A stretch of DNA of 32,443 nt from Candidatus Liptonbacteria bacterium RIFCSPLOWO2_01_FULL_56_20 (lineage in GTDB: Bacteria > Patescibacteriota > Minisyncoccia > UBA6257 > 2-01-FULL-56-20), in NCBI GenBank assembly GCA_001818655.1, contig MHLC01000022.1, positions 2,319 through 34,761 of the forward strand. Reading direction: 5' to 3'. The notes under the pieces were generated by a model that worked only from the letters and a program-made list of their open reading frames with translations, had not been told where the DNA came from and ran no database searches. The first letter of the stretch is position 1. Each line of letters begins with the position of its first letter. Shown in pieces: positions 15,453-23,367 of the stretch. Both the position numbers and the translations under genes were made by a program.

Positions 15453-16479
15453 GCAGGCCGCGCGTCGCGAGGTCGTCCGGCCGAAGAAGTTTTACGCGCC
15501 GCTTGTTCTTGACGCGCTCGTCGTCGTCTCTGCGTTCGGCCTCGCGGGCGCGTATAAGGGTTACCTTGCGGGCGGGGCGCCGCTCGGCGCGTTGCTTGCC
15601 GCGCTCGCGCTATTTGCCGTTCTCTCGGTGCTCGCGATGCTTCTTACCAAGGCGTTTCGCCGGAGGCTCGTCGTGCTCGCGATCGAAGTCGTCGCGCTAT
15701 TCCTGCCGTTCTACGACACCCCGGTCGCTTACCCGTTCCAATTTTTGACGCTCACTGCGCTTGCCGCATTCATCGTCCTCGTGTTCGGGGAATACATGGG
15801 CGCGCGGGCGCTCGACAATACGATCAAGATCCAGTTCTTTCGGGTCATCCAGCCGCAGCTTTCACGTCTTATTACGGCGATGGTGCTCTGCGGGGTGATC
15901 CTGTATCTGCCGTACTGGGGCGCGCAGGGAAGCTTCCTTTCTCTGGAGAATTTTAACCGCATGTTTGATTTCGGGATCGGCCCGGTCAAGCAGTTCTATC
16001 CCGAGATAACCTTCACTGGTTCTTTCGGAGATTTTGCGGATGCCATGACGCGTTTACAGCTGAAGAACGACGCGAGGTTCCGCCTGCTCTCGCCAGCAGA
16101 ACAGGAGCGTACGATCCGAGATACCGCAGAACAGCTCCGCGTGAGCCTCTCCGCGAGCCTCAAGTCGGACATTTCGGCAGACAAGCCACTGGTCGTCGTG
16201 TTCTACGATTTTCTGGTGAGCATGCTCGCGCAGTGGCGCGAGACGTTCGGGAACCAATTTCTCTTCGCGTGGGCGGCGATGCTGTTTTTGATCGCGAGAA
16301 GTCTCGGCGTGGTGTTCTACTGGGCAAGCGCGGTCATCGCGTTCTTCGTATATCAGGCGCTCATTGCGGCTAATTTCATCCGCGTGACTGGCGAGACGGG
16401 CGTGCACGAAGTGCTTGACTATTATGCGCCTTACCACAACAATAACGGGCGGATAGACGAAGGGCGGCGGGAGCCATAA
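15418..16479 (+). CDS. Integral membrane protein between dnaK and dnaJ
   Basis: 353 residues with no family recognised. About seven hydrophobic segments: four near 30-48, 54-75, 80-98 and 103-120, one near 150-170, and two near 285-325. A soluble stretch lies between about 180 and 270 ([29 protein letters not shown]...). The start ATG overlaps the dnaK end by 35 bp with AGGA upstream, so it belongs to the heat-shock operon. Its place suggests a membrane-stress role, but this is inference from position only. Confidence 0.75.
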   Translation: MAGLIQHQSLIEQAARREVVRPKKFYAPLVLDALVVVSAFGLAGAYKGYLAGGAPLGALLAALALFAVLSVLAMLLTKAFRRRLVVLAIEVVALFLPFYDTPVAYPFQFLTLTALAAFIVLVFGEYMGARALDNTIKIQFFRVIQPQLSRLITAMVLCGVILYLPYWGAQGSFLSLENFNRMFDFGIGPVKQFYPEITFTGSFGDFADAMTRLQLKNDARFRLLSPAEQERTIRDTAEQLRVSLSASLKSDISADKPLVVVFYDFLVSMLAQWRETFGNQFLFAWAAMLFLIARSLGVVFYWASAVIAFFVYQALIAANFIRVTGETGVHEVLDYYAPYHNNNGRIDEGRREP

Positions 16480-16499
16480 CGGCTTAGGCCGGTTGTTTT

Positions 16500-17621
16500 A
16501 TGCCAAAAGATTACTACAAAATTCTAGGGGTGGAGCGCGGCGCATCCGAGGAAGAGATAAAAAGAGCTTACCGGAAGCTCGCGCACAAGCACCATCCCGA
16601 CAAAACTGGCGGCGACGGGAAAAAATTCAAGGAACTGAACGAGGCGTACCAAGTGCTCTCGGACAAGCAGAAGCGGGCGCAGTATGACCGATTCGGCACC
16701 GCAGAGCCGTTCATGGGGTTCGGCGGCGGCGGCACCGGGCCGTTCTCCGGATTTGATTTCGGGTTCTCCGCAGGAGGCGGGCCCTCTTCGGGCTGGGAAG
16801 GGTTTGACGGCCAGGGATTCCCCGATATGGGCGGTTTGGGTGAGATCTTTGATTCGTTCTTTGAGGGATTGGGAGTGCGCCCGCGCAGGCCCGTATACCG
16901 GCGCGGGTCAGATATCGAGGTGACGCTCGAGATATCGCTTGAAGAAGCGTTCCGCGGCGCGACCAAACCGCTTGCGGTAACGACGCTCACACGCTGCGAG
17001 CGCTGCAAGGGGCAGGGAGGCGACCCTGCCGCGGGGTCAAAAGCGTGCGCGGCGTGCAACGGCCGCGGCGAGGTGCGGGAGGAGCGGCAGACGTTTTTCG
17101 GCAGTTTCGCGCAGGTAAGAACCTGTAGCGCGTGCCGCGGCGCGGGTCAAATCCCGGTGAAGGTCTGCAGCGCGTGCGAGGGGAGCGGCAGGATCTCCGG
17201 CGCGCGCAGCGTGCAGATAGACATCGTGCCGGGCATTGAAGACGGCCAGATCGTAAAGCTAAGCGGTATGGGGGAGGCCGGCGAGCGGGGGACTGGCGCA
17301 GGCGGCCTCTACGTACGCGTGAAGATCCACCCGCACCCGGTGTTCGTGCGCAAAGGAAGCGACCTTATCGTTACCAAGGAACTTAAAGTGGTGGGTCTTT
17401 TGCTCGGTCGGAAAATAGAGGTGCCGACCATAAGCGGCGGGAAAGCGTACGTAGAAATTCCCGCGCATTTCAACCTTAAAGAGAACCTTCGTATCCCCGG
17501 AGAAGGCATGCCGCGGTTCGGCAGTTTTGGCAGGGGAGATCTTTTTGTGAGTTTTATCATTAAGGCGCCCAAGAAAGTGGACGCAAAAATCGCAAAACTG
17601 CTGGAGGAAATGGAGGGATAA
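16500..17621 (+). CDS. dnaJ: Chaperone DnaJ (Hsp40)
   Basis: 373 residues, full type I architecture. J domain with HPD at 32-34, a Gly/Phe-rich region (about 75-120), and four CxxCxGxG zinc repeats ([32 protein letters not shown]). C-terminal beta domains run through [34 protein letters not shown]. It stimulates DnaK ATPase and delivers unfolded clients. It is the last gene of the operon; a perfect palindrome follows at 17645. Confidence 0.97.
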   Translation: MPKDYYKILGVERGASEEEIKRAYRKLAHKHHPDKTGGDGKKFKELNEAYQVLSDKQKRAQYDRFGTAEPFMGFGGGGTGPFSGFDFGFSAGGGPSSGWEGFDGQGFPDMGGLGEIFDSFFEGLGVRPRRPVYRRGSDIEVTLEISLEEAFRGATKPLAVTTLTRCERCKGQGGDPAAGSKACAACNGRGEVREERQTFFGSFAQVRTCSACRGAGQIPVKVCSACEGSGRISGARSVQIDIVPGIEDGQIVKLSGMGEAGERGTGAGGLYVRVKIHPHPVFVRKGSDLIVTKELKVVGLLLGRKIEVPTISGGKAYVEIPAHFNLKENLRIPGEGMPRFGSFGRGDLFVSFIIKAPKKVDAKIAKLLEEMEG

Positions 17622-17644
17622 GGGCAGACGCGCCATCTTTTTGT

Positions 17645-17682
17645 TTCTTAACAAATTCCGCGGCCGCGGAATTTGTTAAGAA
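17645..17682. repeat. 38-nt perfect palindrome, sister of 12017-12060
   Basis: Same core as the first copy, with a symmetric T-A in place of C-G. It lies 23 nt after dnaJ. No T-run follows, so a terminator role is possible but not shown. Confidence 0.9.
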
Positions 17683-17753
17683 GGTGAATCGGTTTGAACC
17701 TGACGGCGAAGAACCGAGGGCCGCCGCGAGCAAAAGCAGCGGCCCCTTAAAAT

Positions 17754-17782
17754 TTGAAAATTCGTTTATAAGCATATAAAAT
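17754..17782 (+). promoter_or_regulatory. Promoter of the nested tRNA-Lys locus
   Basis: TTGAAA (17754-17759), 17-nt spacer, TAAAAT (17777-17782). The start is predicted near 17789, about 7 nt before the outer tRNA 5' end at 17796. No separate promoter is visible for the inner tRNA-Lys. Confidence 0.65.
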
Positions 17783-17795
17783 ACGCGTGGAATAT

Positions 17796-18047
17796 GCCCC
17801 GGTAGCTCAGTCTGGTAGAGCAGCTCCCTTTAGGCTTACGCCTCACGGGTTCGCTCATCGAAAATACAAACAGTCTTAATTGTCCGCTTGGTGCCCCCTT
17901 AGCTCAGTCTGGTAGAGCAGCTCCCTTTTAAGGAGACGGTCGTAGGTTCAAATCCTACAGGGGGCACCAAGCGGGGGATATGTTTGTATTCTTTCTTCGC
18001 TGCCCGTGATAAGGAGATGGTCCTAGGTTCGAATCCTAGCCGGGGCA
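17796..18047 (+). tRNA. Outer, split tRNA hosting tRNA-Lys
   Basis: The 5' half (17796-17831) and 3' half (18010-18047) fit as one cloverleaf. Acceptor GCCCCGG/CCGGGGC pairs 7 of 7, D stem GCTC/GAGC, anticodon stem CTCC/GGAG, variable TGGTC, T arm CTAGG-TTCGAAT-CCTAG. No CCA is encoded. The loop is broken by about 178 nt that carry a full tRNA-Lys. The insert folds on itself: CACGGG/CCCGTG (17844-17849 with 18003-18008), AATACAAACA/TGTTTGTATT (17863-17872 with 17981-17990), and CCGCTTGGT/ACCAAGCGG (17884-17892 with 17966-17974), which extends the inner acceptor stem. Joining CTTT to TAA gives the Lys loop CTTTTAA; joining CT to GATAA would instead give tRNA-Ile(GAT). Confidence 0.55.
17893..17969 (+). 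tRNA. tRNA-Lys(TTT)
   Basis: A complete 77-nt tRNA with encoded CCA. Acceptor GCCCCCT/AGGGGGC, D stem GCTC/GAGC, loop CTTTTAA with anticodon TTT on a CTCC/GGAG stem (27-43 is a G-A mismatch), and T stem GTAGG/CCTAC with loop TTCAAAT. It lies in the anticodon loop of the outer tRNA. Confidence 0.95.
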
Positions 18048-18094
18048 CAAAGGCGAAGTTTGCTTATTCGTTTTCGTCTCACTGCCATTACTAA

Positions 18095-18162
18095 GCAGAT
18101 GGTCCCAGGTTCTCGTGCCGGAGGCAGATCCGCCTCCGGCGGAAAATCCTGGCCGGGGGACA
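18095..18162 (+). pseudogene. Degenerate tRNA 3' half interrupted by a palindromic repeat
   Basis: Parallels the 3' half just upstream: anticodon-stem strand, variable TGGTC (18100-18104), T stem CCAGG (18105-18109) with CCTGG (18148-18152), then CCGGGGG and A. The T-loop is opened between TTC (18110-18112) and AAAT (18144-18147) by 31 nt containing the 24-nt repeat also present in dnaK. No matching 5' half is found next to it. Confidence 0.7.
18120..18143. repeat. 24-nt palindromic repeat in the tRNA remnant
   Basis: Second copy of the dnaK repeat (13839-13862), 22 of 24 identical. GCCGGAGGC/GCCTCCGGC forms a 9-bp stem with a 6-nt loop. Confidence 0.8.
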
Positions 18163-18171
18163 AAAGTGTTC

Positions 18172-18201
18172 TTGCCAAAATCCTCAAAAATCTGTTAGGA
18201 T
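18172..18201 (+). promoter_or_regulatory. Promoter of secD-secF (near-leaderless)
   Basis: TTGCCA (18172-18177), 18-nt spacer, TAGGAT (18196-18201). Initiation is predicted 1-3 nt before the secD ATG at 18210. The AGGA inside the -10 could also serve as a ribosome binding site if transcription starts further upstream. Confidence 0.5.
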
Positions 18202-18209
18202 AAGTCGCG

Positions 18210-19451
18210 ATGCGGAATCAGCAAGCTTTGTTTCTCGCGCTCATTGCGCTCACCGCGGTTGCCGCCGCGTTTTTCGTGTATCCAGGGTCGCCTTTCGGCA
18301 AATGGCAGCCGTGGCGGCTGGGACTTGACCTTGTGGGCGGGAGCCACCTCGTGTACGGCGTGGATCTTTCGAAAGTCGCGTCTGGAGACCAGGATTCTGT
18401 CTTAAACGGCCTTCGCGACGTGATCGAGCGCCGCGTGAACCTTTTCGGCGTTTCCGAGCCGCAGGTCTATGTCGCGAAATCTGCGGGCGAGTCCCAGCTT
18501 GTCGTAGAGCTCGCGGGCGTCTCTAACATTAGAGACGCCATCCGGCAGATCGGCGAGACCCCGCTCTTGGATTTCCGGGAAGTGGAGCAGGTCGGCTCGA
18601 GCACTATTTTCAACCCCACGAATCTCACGGGCCGCTATATCACAAAAGCAGAACTCACGTTCAATGAGACCACGCAGGCCCCGCAGGTCGCGATCTCTTT
18701 CAATACCGAAGGCGCCGGCATTTTTGAGCGGATGACCGAGGCGAACGTGGGCAAGCCGCTCGCCATATTCCTGGATAATGTGCCGATCGAGATCCCGGTC
18801 GTGCAGGAGAAGATATCGGGCGGCCAGGCAGTCATCAGCGGCAAGTTCACGTTTGACGAGGCGAAACAGCTCGTGGAGCGCTTCAACGCCGGAGCCCTGC
18901 CCGCCCCTATCACGCTTATTGACCAGCTCACTGTTGACCCGAGCTTGGGCGCGGACTCGCTTCGGAAAGCGATACTCGCTGGCGCAATCGGTACGCTTCT
19001 CGTCGTGATATTTATGATCGGCTACTACGGGACATTCGGCGTGTTCGCGTCGCTCGCGCTCGCGATCTATATTTTTCTCACGCTCGGCGTGTTCAAGATC
19101 ATCCCGATCACCTTGAGCTTGGCCGGGCTCGCGGGATTCATCCTCACGATCGGCATGGCGGTTGACGCGAATATCCTTATTTTCGAACGCGTGAAAGAAG
19201 AAACTAAAAAAGGCCTCTCTAAGGTCGCGGCGATACAGGAAGGGTTCCGCAGGGCGTGGCCGTCCATCCGCGATTCGAACACTTCAACCATTATCACCGC
19301 GGTCATCCTGTATTTTTTCACATCGAGCTTTGTCAAAGGGTTTGCGCTCACGCTCTTGGTCGGCGTCCTCGTGAGCATGTTTTCCGCGATCACCACCACG
19401 CGGCTTTTCCTCCGCGTATTTGTCCGCGACCCCACTCGTCCCAACCCCTAA
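18210..19451 (+). CDS. secD: Protein translocase subunit SecD
   Basis: 413 residues. N-terminal membrane segment (7-23), LGLDLVGGSHLVYGVDL, periplasmic P1 region with ERRVNLFGVSEPQV and LLDFREVEQV, then the C-terminal five-helix block with GFILTIGMAVDANILIFERVKEE. With SecF it uses the proton gradient to pull exported proteins out of SecYEG. It is followed by secF after 39 nt that hold inverted heptad repeats. The P1 head is shorter than in E. coli SecD. Confidence 0.95.
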   Translation: MRNQQALFLALIALTAVAAAFFVYPGSPFGKWQPWRLGLDLVGGSHLVYGVDLSKVASGDQDSVLNGLRDVIERRVNLFGVSEPQVYVAKSAGESQLVVELAGVSNIRDAIRQIGETPLLDFREVEQVGSSTIFNPTNLTGRYITKAELTFNETTQAPQVAISFNTEGAGIFERMTEANVGKPLAIFLDNVPIEIPVVQEKISGGQAVISGKFTFDEAKQLVERFNAGALPAPITLIDQLTVDPSLGADSLRKAILAGAIGTLLVVIFMIGYYGTFGVFASLALAIYIFLTLGVFKIIPITLSLAGLAGFILTIGMAVDANILIFERVKEETKKGLSKVAAIQEGFRRAWPSIRDSNTSTIITAVILYFFTSSFVKGFALTLLVGVLVSMFSAITTTRLFLRVFVRDPTRPNP

Positions 19452-19490
19452 TTCCTAACTACTAACTCCTAACTCCTATCTCCTATCCTT
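19451..19490. repeat. Heptad tract, reverse orientation, between secD and secF
   Basis: CTAACTA, CTAACTC, CTAACTC, CTATCTC and CTATCCT are 7-nt units that read as GAGTTAG-type units on the other strand. Confidence 0.65.
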
Positions 19491-20396
19491 ATGAACATCG
19501 TCGGACATAAAAAAATATTCCTTACGATCTCTGTAGCGCTTATCGCGGCCGCGGTCATCGTGATAGTCGCGTTCGGGTTCCGCGCCGGCATTGATTTTAA
19601 CGGCGGAACGCTGTGGAGATTCGCTATTTCCGGAAGCGAGCCAAGCATGCAGGACCTTGAAGCGACGTTCACCAGCGACCTCGGGGTCTCTGAAGTGCGC
19701 GTGAACTACGATTCCGGCCGCGGCAACTTTCTTGCTCGGCTTCCCGCGATAACCGAGCAGGACCACCAGAAGTTTCTGGATCTCCTGACGGGCAAGTACC
19801 CCGCGTTTTCCGAATTGAGCTTTCAGTCCATCGGCCCTTCGGTCGGCGCGGAGCTCAAGCGTCGGTCGCTCATCGCGATAGGCCTTGTGCTCGTCGGGAT
19901 CTCGCTCTACATCGCGTTCGCGTTCCGGAAAGTGTACCGGCCGGTGAGTTCGTGGAAATACGGATGGGTGACGCTCGCATCGCTCCTTCACGACGTGCTG
20001 ATCCCGGCCGGGCTCCTCGCGATTCTCGGCCGCTTCGCGCGCGTGGAGATTGACACGAACTTCGTGGTAGCCCTCCTGGTCATTGCGGGTTTTTCCGTGC
20101 ACGACACGATCGTGGTGTTCGATCGCATCCGCGAAAATCTCTTTCTGGATCGCGGGAAGACCGGGTTCGGCGAGATAGTGAATCAGAGCATCAACCAGAC
20201 GCTCGCGCGGTCCATAAACACCTCGCTCACGCTCATCCTCGTGCTTCTCGCGCTCTATTTCACCGGCCCGGCCAACCTCCATTACTTCGTGCTCACCCTG
20301 CTTGTGGGCGTGACGACAGGGATCTACTCGTCCATTTTTATGGCGAGCCCGCTTCTCTTGGTATGGCAGCAGTGGAGCGCGCGGCGGGGGAAGTAA
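19491..20396 (+). CDS. secF: Protein translocase subunit SecF
   Basis: 301 residues, normal length. First membrane segment 10-28, GIDFNGGTLWRF, short periplasmic domain with VRVNYDSG..NFLARLP, then five helices with SVHDTIVVFDRIRENL and SINQTLARSINTSLTLILVLLALY. Partner of SecD in the same operon. Confidence 0.96.
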   Translation: MNIVGHKKIFLTISVALIAAAVIVIVAFGFRAGIDFNGGTLWRFAISGSEPSMQDLEATFTSDLGVSEVRVNYDSGRGNFLARLPAITEQDHQKFLDLLTGKYPAFSELSFQSIGPSVGAELKRRSLIAIGLVLVGISLYIAFAFRKVYRPVSSWKYGWVTLASLLHDVLIPAGLLAILGRFARVEIDTNFVVALLVIAGFSVHDTIVVFDRIRENLFLDRGKTGFGEIVNQSINQTLARSINTSLTLILVLLALYFTGPANLHYFVLTLLVGVTTGIYSSIFMASPLLLVWQQWSARRGK

Positions 20397-20403
20397 TCCA
20401 CAC

Positions 20404-20432
20404 TTGACTGATTCCGGGGCATACTTTATAAT
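20404..20432 (+). promoter_or_regulatory. Promoter of the sigma4-HARE gene (near-leaderless)
   Basis: TTGACT (20404-20409), 17-nt spacer, perfect TATAAT (20427-20432). Initiation near 20439 leaves about 6 nt before the ATG at 20445. Confidence 0.8.
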
Positions 20433-20444
20433 TACCATACCAGC

Positions 20445-21476
20445 ATGATTGCCGTAACCAAGATATTCAATGCGTTTTGGGATGGCCTGGGAGACCGCGA
20501 AAAAGAGATCATCGTGGCGCGTTTTGGTCTCGATAAATCAGGGCGCATGCAGACCCTGGCGGCGCTCGGCGACCGATACGGCATTACCCGGGAGCGGGTG
20601 CGTCAGATAGAGGCCGCGGCTTTGAGCGCGCTTCGCGGGAAGATCTCGGAAAGCGCCGCGTGCACCGAGATATTGGAGAAAAGCAAGCGCTTCCTTAAAG
20701 AGAGCGGCGGCGCGGCAAAGAAAGAGAACCTCTTCCAGCACCATCGGACGTTCGCCGAAGGACTCGGAGAGAATCAGCTCGCGGTGCTGCTTGAGGCGTC
20801 CGGCGCGTTCTCGCTGTATCCGGAGGACAAGGATTTTTGGCCGTTCTATTATACGGACAAAGCAAGCCTGCGGAACGCAACGGCATTCCTCGGCCAGTGG
20901 GCGTCGTTCCTCGGGAGCAAGAGAGACCATGTGCTCTCCGGCCGCTACGGGGAATATTTGGAAAGTTTCCTCAAGCGGAAGGGGACGTCCAGGGCGCACG
21001 CCGCGAACTACTTGAGCATTTCAAAAAAGATCCATAAGAATCCGTACGGCGACATCGGACTCACCGATTGGGCGGAGATCCGTCCGCGGACCATCCGCGA
21101 CCGCATCTATCTCGTTTTGAAGAAGCAGCGCGACCCGCTCCATTTCCGCGCCATCGCGCGCACCATCAACGACGTGGGGTTCGGCGGCCGGAAAGCGTCG
21201 CCGCCCACCGTGCACAACGAGCTCATCAAGGATGAGCGGTTCGTGCTGGTCGGCCGAGGCATCTATGCGCTCCGCGAGCACGGCTATGAGCCGGGGACCG
21301 CAAAAGAGGTGATCAAGCGCGTCCTCACGCGTGAGGGGCCTCTGAAGCCGCGCGACGTGATCCTCGCGGTGCAGAAGGAGCGGTTTTTCAAACCCAATAC
21401 CGTGCTCGTGAACCTTCAGAACAAAGCGTATTTCCAGCGGCTTCAGAACGGCACTTATCACGTGAGGGAAACGTAA
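20445..21476 (+). CDS. Sigma-70 region 4 / HARE-HTH transcription factor-like protein
   Basis: 343 residues. Residues 15-65 are a sigma-70 region 4 helix-turn-helix (LGDREKEIIVARFGL...LAALGDRYGITRERVRQIEAAALSALRG), which in sigma factors contacts the -35 box. No region 2 or 3 is present. Residues 216-280 match a HARE-HTH winged helix (TIRDRIYLVLKKQRDPLHFRAIARTIN...RFVLVGRGIYALREHG), as in RNA polymerase delta. A second similar winged helix follows (284-340, GPLKPRDVILAVQ...FQRLQNGTYHV). It may act as an RNA polymerase-associated regulator rather than a full sigma factor. It has its own promoter, upstream of the secretion-type cluster. Confidence 0.8.
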   Translation: MIAVTKIFNAFWDGLGDREKEIIVARFGLDKSGRMQTLAALGDRYGITRERVRQIEAAALSALRGKISESAACTEILEKSKRFLKESGGAAKKENLFQHHRTFAEGLGENQLAVLLEASGAFSLYPEDKDFWPFYYTDKASLRNATAFLGQWASFLGSKRDHVLSGRYGEYLESFLKRKGTSRAHAANYLSISKKIHKNPYGDIGLTDWAEIRPRTIRDRIYLVLKKQRDPLHFRAIARTINDVGFGGRKASPPTVHNELIKDERFVLVGRGIYALREHGYEPGTAKEVIKRVLTREGPLKPRDVILAVQKERFFKPNTVLVNLQNKAYFQRLQNGTYHVRET

Positions 21477-21493
21477 CTACTGCGTGCAGGCCC

Positions 21494-22858
21494 ATGAATC
21501 TCGAGGTCGCGGCAGCCATTTCACCCTTTCTCCGTTTTCTCGCGCTGACCTGGTGGTTGTGGGCGTTTTTCATTTTATTTCCCATCGCGCGTTCGGCGTG
21601 GCTTGCCTGGCGCCAGTTTGATTACAAGCATTCAGGGGAGTTCAAGGGTTTGGTTCTTGAGCTGCGGATACCCCGCGAGATCCGGAAGAGCCCGCGGGCG
21701 ATGGAGCAGGTGCTTATGGCGCTTCACTCTCTCCGGAATGCGCCTGGCGACCTGCGGGAGCGGTGGTGGGACGGCGAAGTGACGAAATGGTTCTCGCTCG
21801 AGTTAGTGAGTATCGGCGGCGAGATACATTTTTATATCCGCCTTCCCTACCATAAGCAGCGGAACCTCGTGGAGGCCGCGTTTTTTTCGTACTACCCCGA
21901 CGTGGAGATCGAAGAAGTGGACGACTACGTTGACCGTTTTCCAGAGAACGTGAACGCGATGTATGCCAAGGGGTACGACATGTGGGGGACGGAGATGGTG
22001 CTCACGCGCGAGGCGGCGTTCCCCATAAAGACGTTCTACGCGTTCGAGTCGCCCGACGAAGAAAAGCAATACGACCCGATCTCGGCATTTTTGGAAGTTC
22101 TGGGGAAAGTGAGGACGGAAGAGGTCGTAGGCATCCAGATGCTCATCGCTCCATCGAACTTCGACTGGTACAAAAAGTGGTTTCCCTTCGTTGAGAAGCT
22201 GAAGCAAACGAAAGGCGCCGAAGAAGCGAGGAAATTGAAGCATGCGTGGGAATTCCCAGAAGGGCCTCTGCCGGTCATCAACCCAGTGAAGCCAGGGAAA
22301 GATGAGTTCGGGGCATTTAAATCGCTTATGCGCACGCCAGGAGAAACGGATATTTTGAAAGCGGTCGAGGGCAACCTCTCAAAGCCGGCGTTCGATACCT
22401 TGATCCGGTTCATCTATGTCTCGCCGAAGAAGATCTACTACGACAGCTTCGCGCGGAGAGGGCTCGTCGGCGCGTTCAAGCAGTATTCGGCGCTCAACCT
22501 GAACGACTTCCTTCAGAACTTCGCGATGAGCACAAGGACGAGGATCTGGAATTGGCCTCACGTCGCTCCCAAGACGCGGAACGAGTACCGGAAAGAGCGC
22601 CTGCTGCTGAATTACCGCACGCGCGAGGTGCCGGAAGAAACGTTCATGGGGAAACTGCTCACGTCGCATTTTTTCAACTGGAATTTCTCATCGCGCCGCT
22701 TCGAGATGAACGTAGAGTGCCTCGCCACGCTCTTTCATCCGCCGACCTTTATCGTCCTTACCGCGCCGCACATAAAGCGCGTGGAGAGCAGAAAGGCGGG
22801 TCCGCCGGCCGGACTCGCGATCTTCGGCGAAGAACGGGAAATAGAGAAATATCAATAA
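21494..22858 (+). CDS. DUF8128-like membrane-anchored protein, partner of the TraG/VirB4-like ATPase
   Basis: 454 residues. One or two N-terminal membrane segments (about 12-38), then a soluble domain with LELRIPREIRKSPRAMEQVLMALHSL and FSLELVSIGGEIHFYIRLPYHKQRNLVEAAFFSYYPDVEIEEVDDY. I recall this arrangement in CPR proteins next to conjugation-type ATPases, where the domain sits at the membrane side of the motor. Only 1-2 nt-scale gaps separate it from the next gene (TAA directly followed by ATG), so the cluster is one operon. Function is inferred from context. Confidence 0.65.
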   Translation: MNLEVAAAISPFLRFLALTWWLWAFFILFPIARSAWLAWRQFDYKHSGEFKGLVLELRIPREIRKSPRAMEQVLMALHSLRNAPGDLRERWWDGEVTKWFSLELVSIGGEIHFYIRLPYHKQRNLVEAAFFSYYPDVEIEEVDDYVDRFPENVNAMYAKGYDMWGTEMVLTREAAFPIKTFYAFESPDEEKQYDPISAFLEVLGKVRTEEVVGIQMLIAPSNFDWYKKWFPFVEKLKQTKGAEEARKLKHAWEFPEGPLPVINPVKPGKDEFGAFKSLMRTPGETDILKAVEGNLSKPAFDTLIRFIYVSPKKIYYDSFARRGLVGAFKQYSALNLNDFLQNFAMSTRTRIWNWPHVAPKTRNEYRKERLLLNYRTREVPEETFMGKLLTSHFFNWNFSSRRFEMNVECLATLFHPPTFIVLTAPHIKRVESRKAGPPAGLAIFGEEREIEKYQ

Positions 22859-23359
22859 ATGTCCGCCCCATTCGACATCGGCCCCCTGCGCTCCCTGTTC
22901 GATATCGCGCGATTCATTTTCACCGCGGTGGATGTCGCGCTCATTGCGGTCTTCTTTTACGCGGTGTTCAGGGCCTTGCATTTCCGGCCGAAATTTTTAG
23001 CGGGAGGAAGGCCTTCAAAAAAAGTATTTACCCTTGGGGCAAAGCTCTATGAAGAGCGATGGGGGGCGATCATGCAGAAGTACGCTCAAGGGACGCCCGA
23101 GGGAATGCGCGTCGCGATCATTGAGGCCGACGCCCTGGTGGACGAGGCGTTGAAGCAGATGGGGCTGACCGGAGAACATATGGCAGACCGCCTCGCGCGG
23201 ATTCAGCCAGATGAGGTGACCACCCTCGAACGGCTCTGGAGGGCGCATCGGCTCCGGAACGACCTCGTGCATACCGCCGGGTTCCGCATCTCGCCGCAGG
23301 ACGCGAAGAACACGCTTGAGGATTACGAGGCCTTCCTCAAGGAAATAGAAGCGTTCTGA
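22859..23359 (+). CDS. Single-pass membrane protein with a HEPN-like motif
   Basis: 166 residues. One membrane segment (about 15-38), then a helical cytoplasmic domain. Residues 133-138 (RNDLVH) fit the R-x4-6-H motif of HEPN domains, within HRLRNDLVHTAGFRISPQDAKNTL, which resembles HEPN helices. Many HEPN proteins are ribonucleases, but catalytic activity here is unproven. It is embedded between the DUF8128-like protein and its ATPase, 0 and 8 nt away, so it is probably a working part of that complex. Confidence 0.6.
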   Translation: MSAPFDIGPLRSLFDIARFIFTAVDVALIAVFFYAVFRALHFRPKFLAGGRPSKKVFTLGAKLYEERWGAIMQKYAQGTPEGMRVAIIEADALVDEALKQMGLTGEHMADRLARIQPDEVTTLERLWRAHRLRNDLVHTAGFRISPQDAKNTLEDYEAFLKEIEAF

Positions 23360-23367
23360 CACACGCC

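Noticed and set aside
17718-17745. GGGCCGC/GCGGCCC stem before the tRNA-Lys locus as a terminator
   Set aside because: It is followed by TTAAAATTTG without a T-run; it may be another palindromic repeat.
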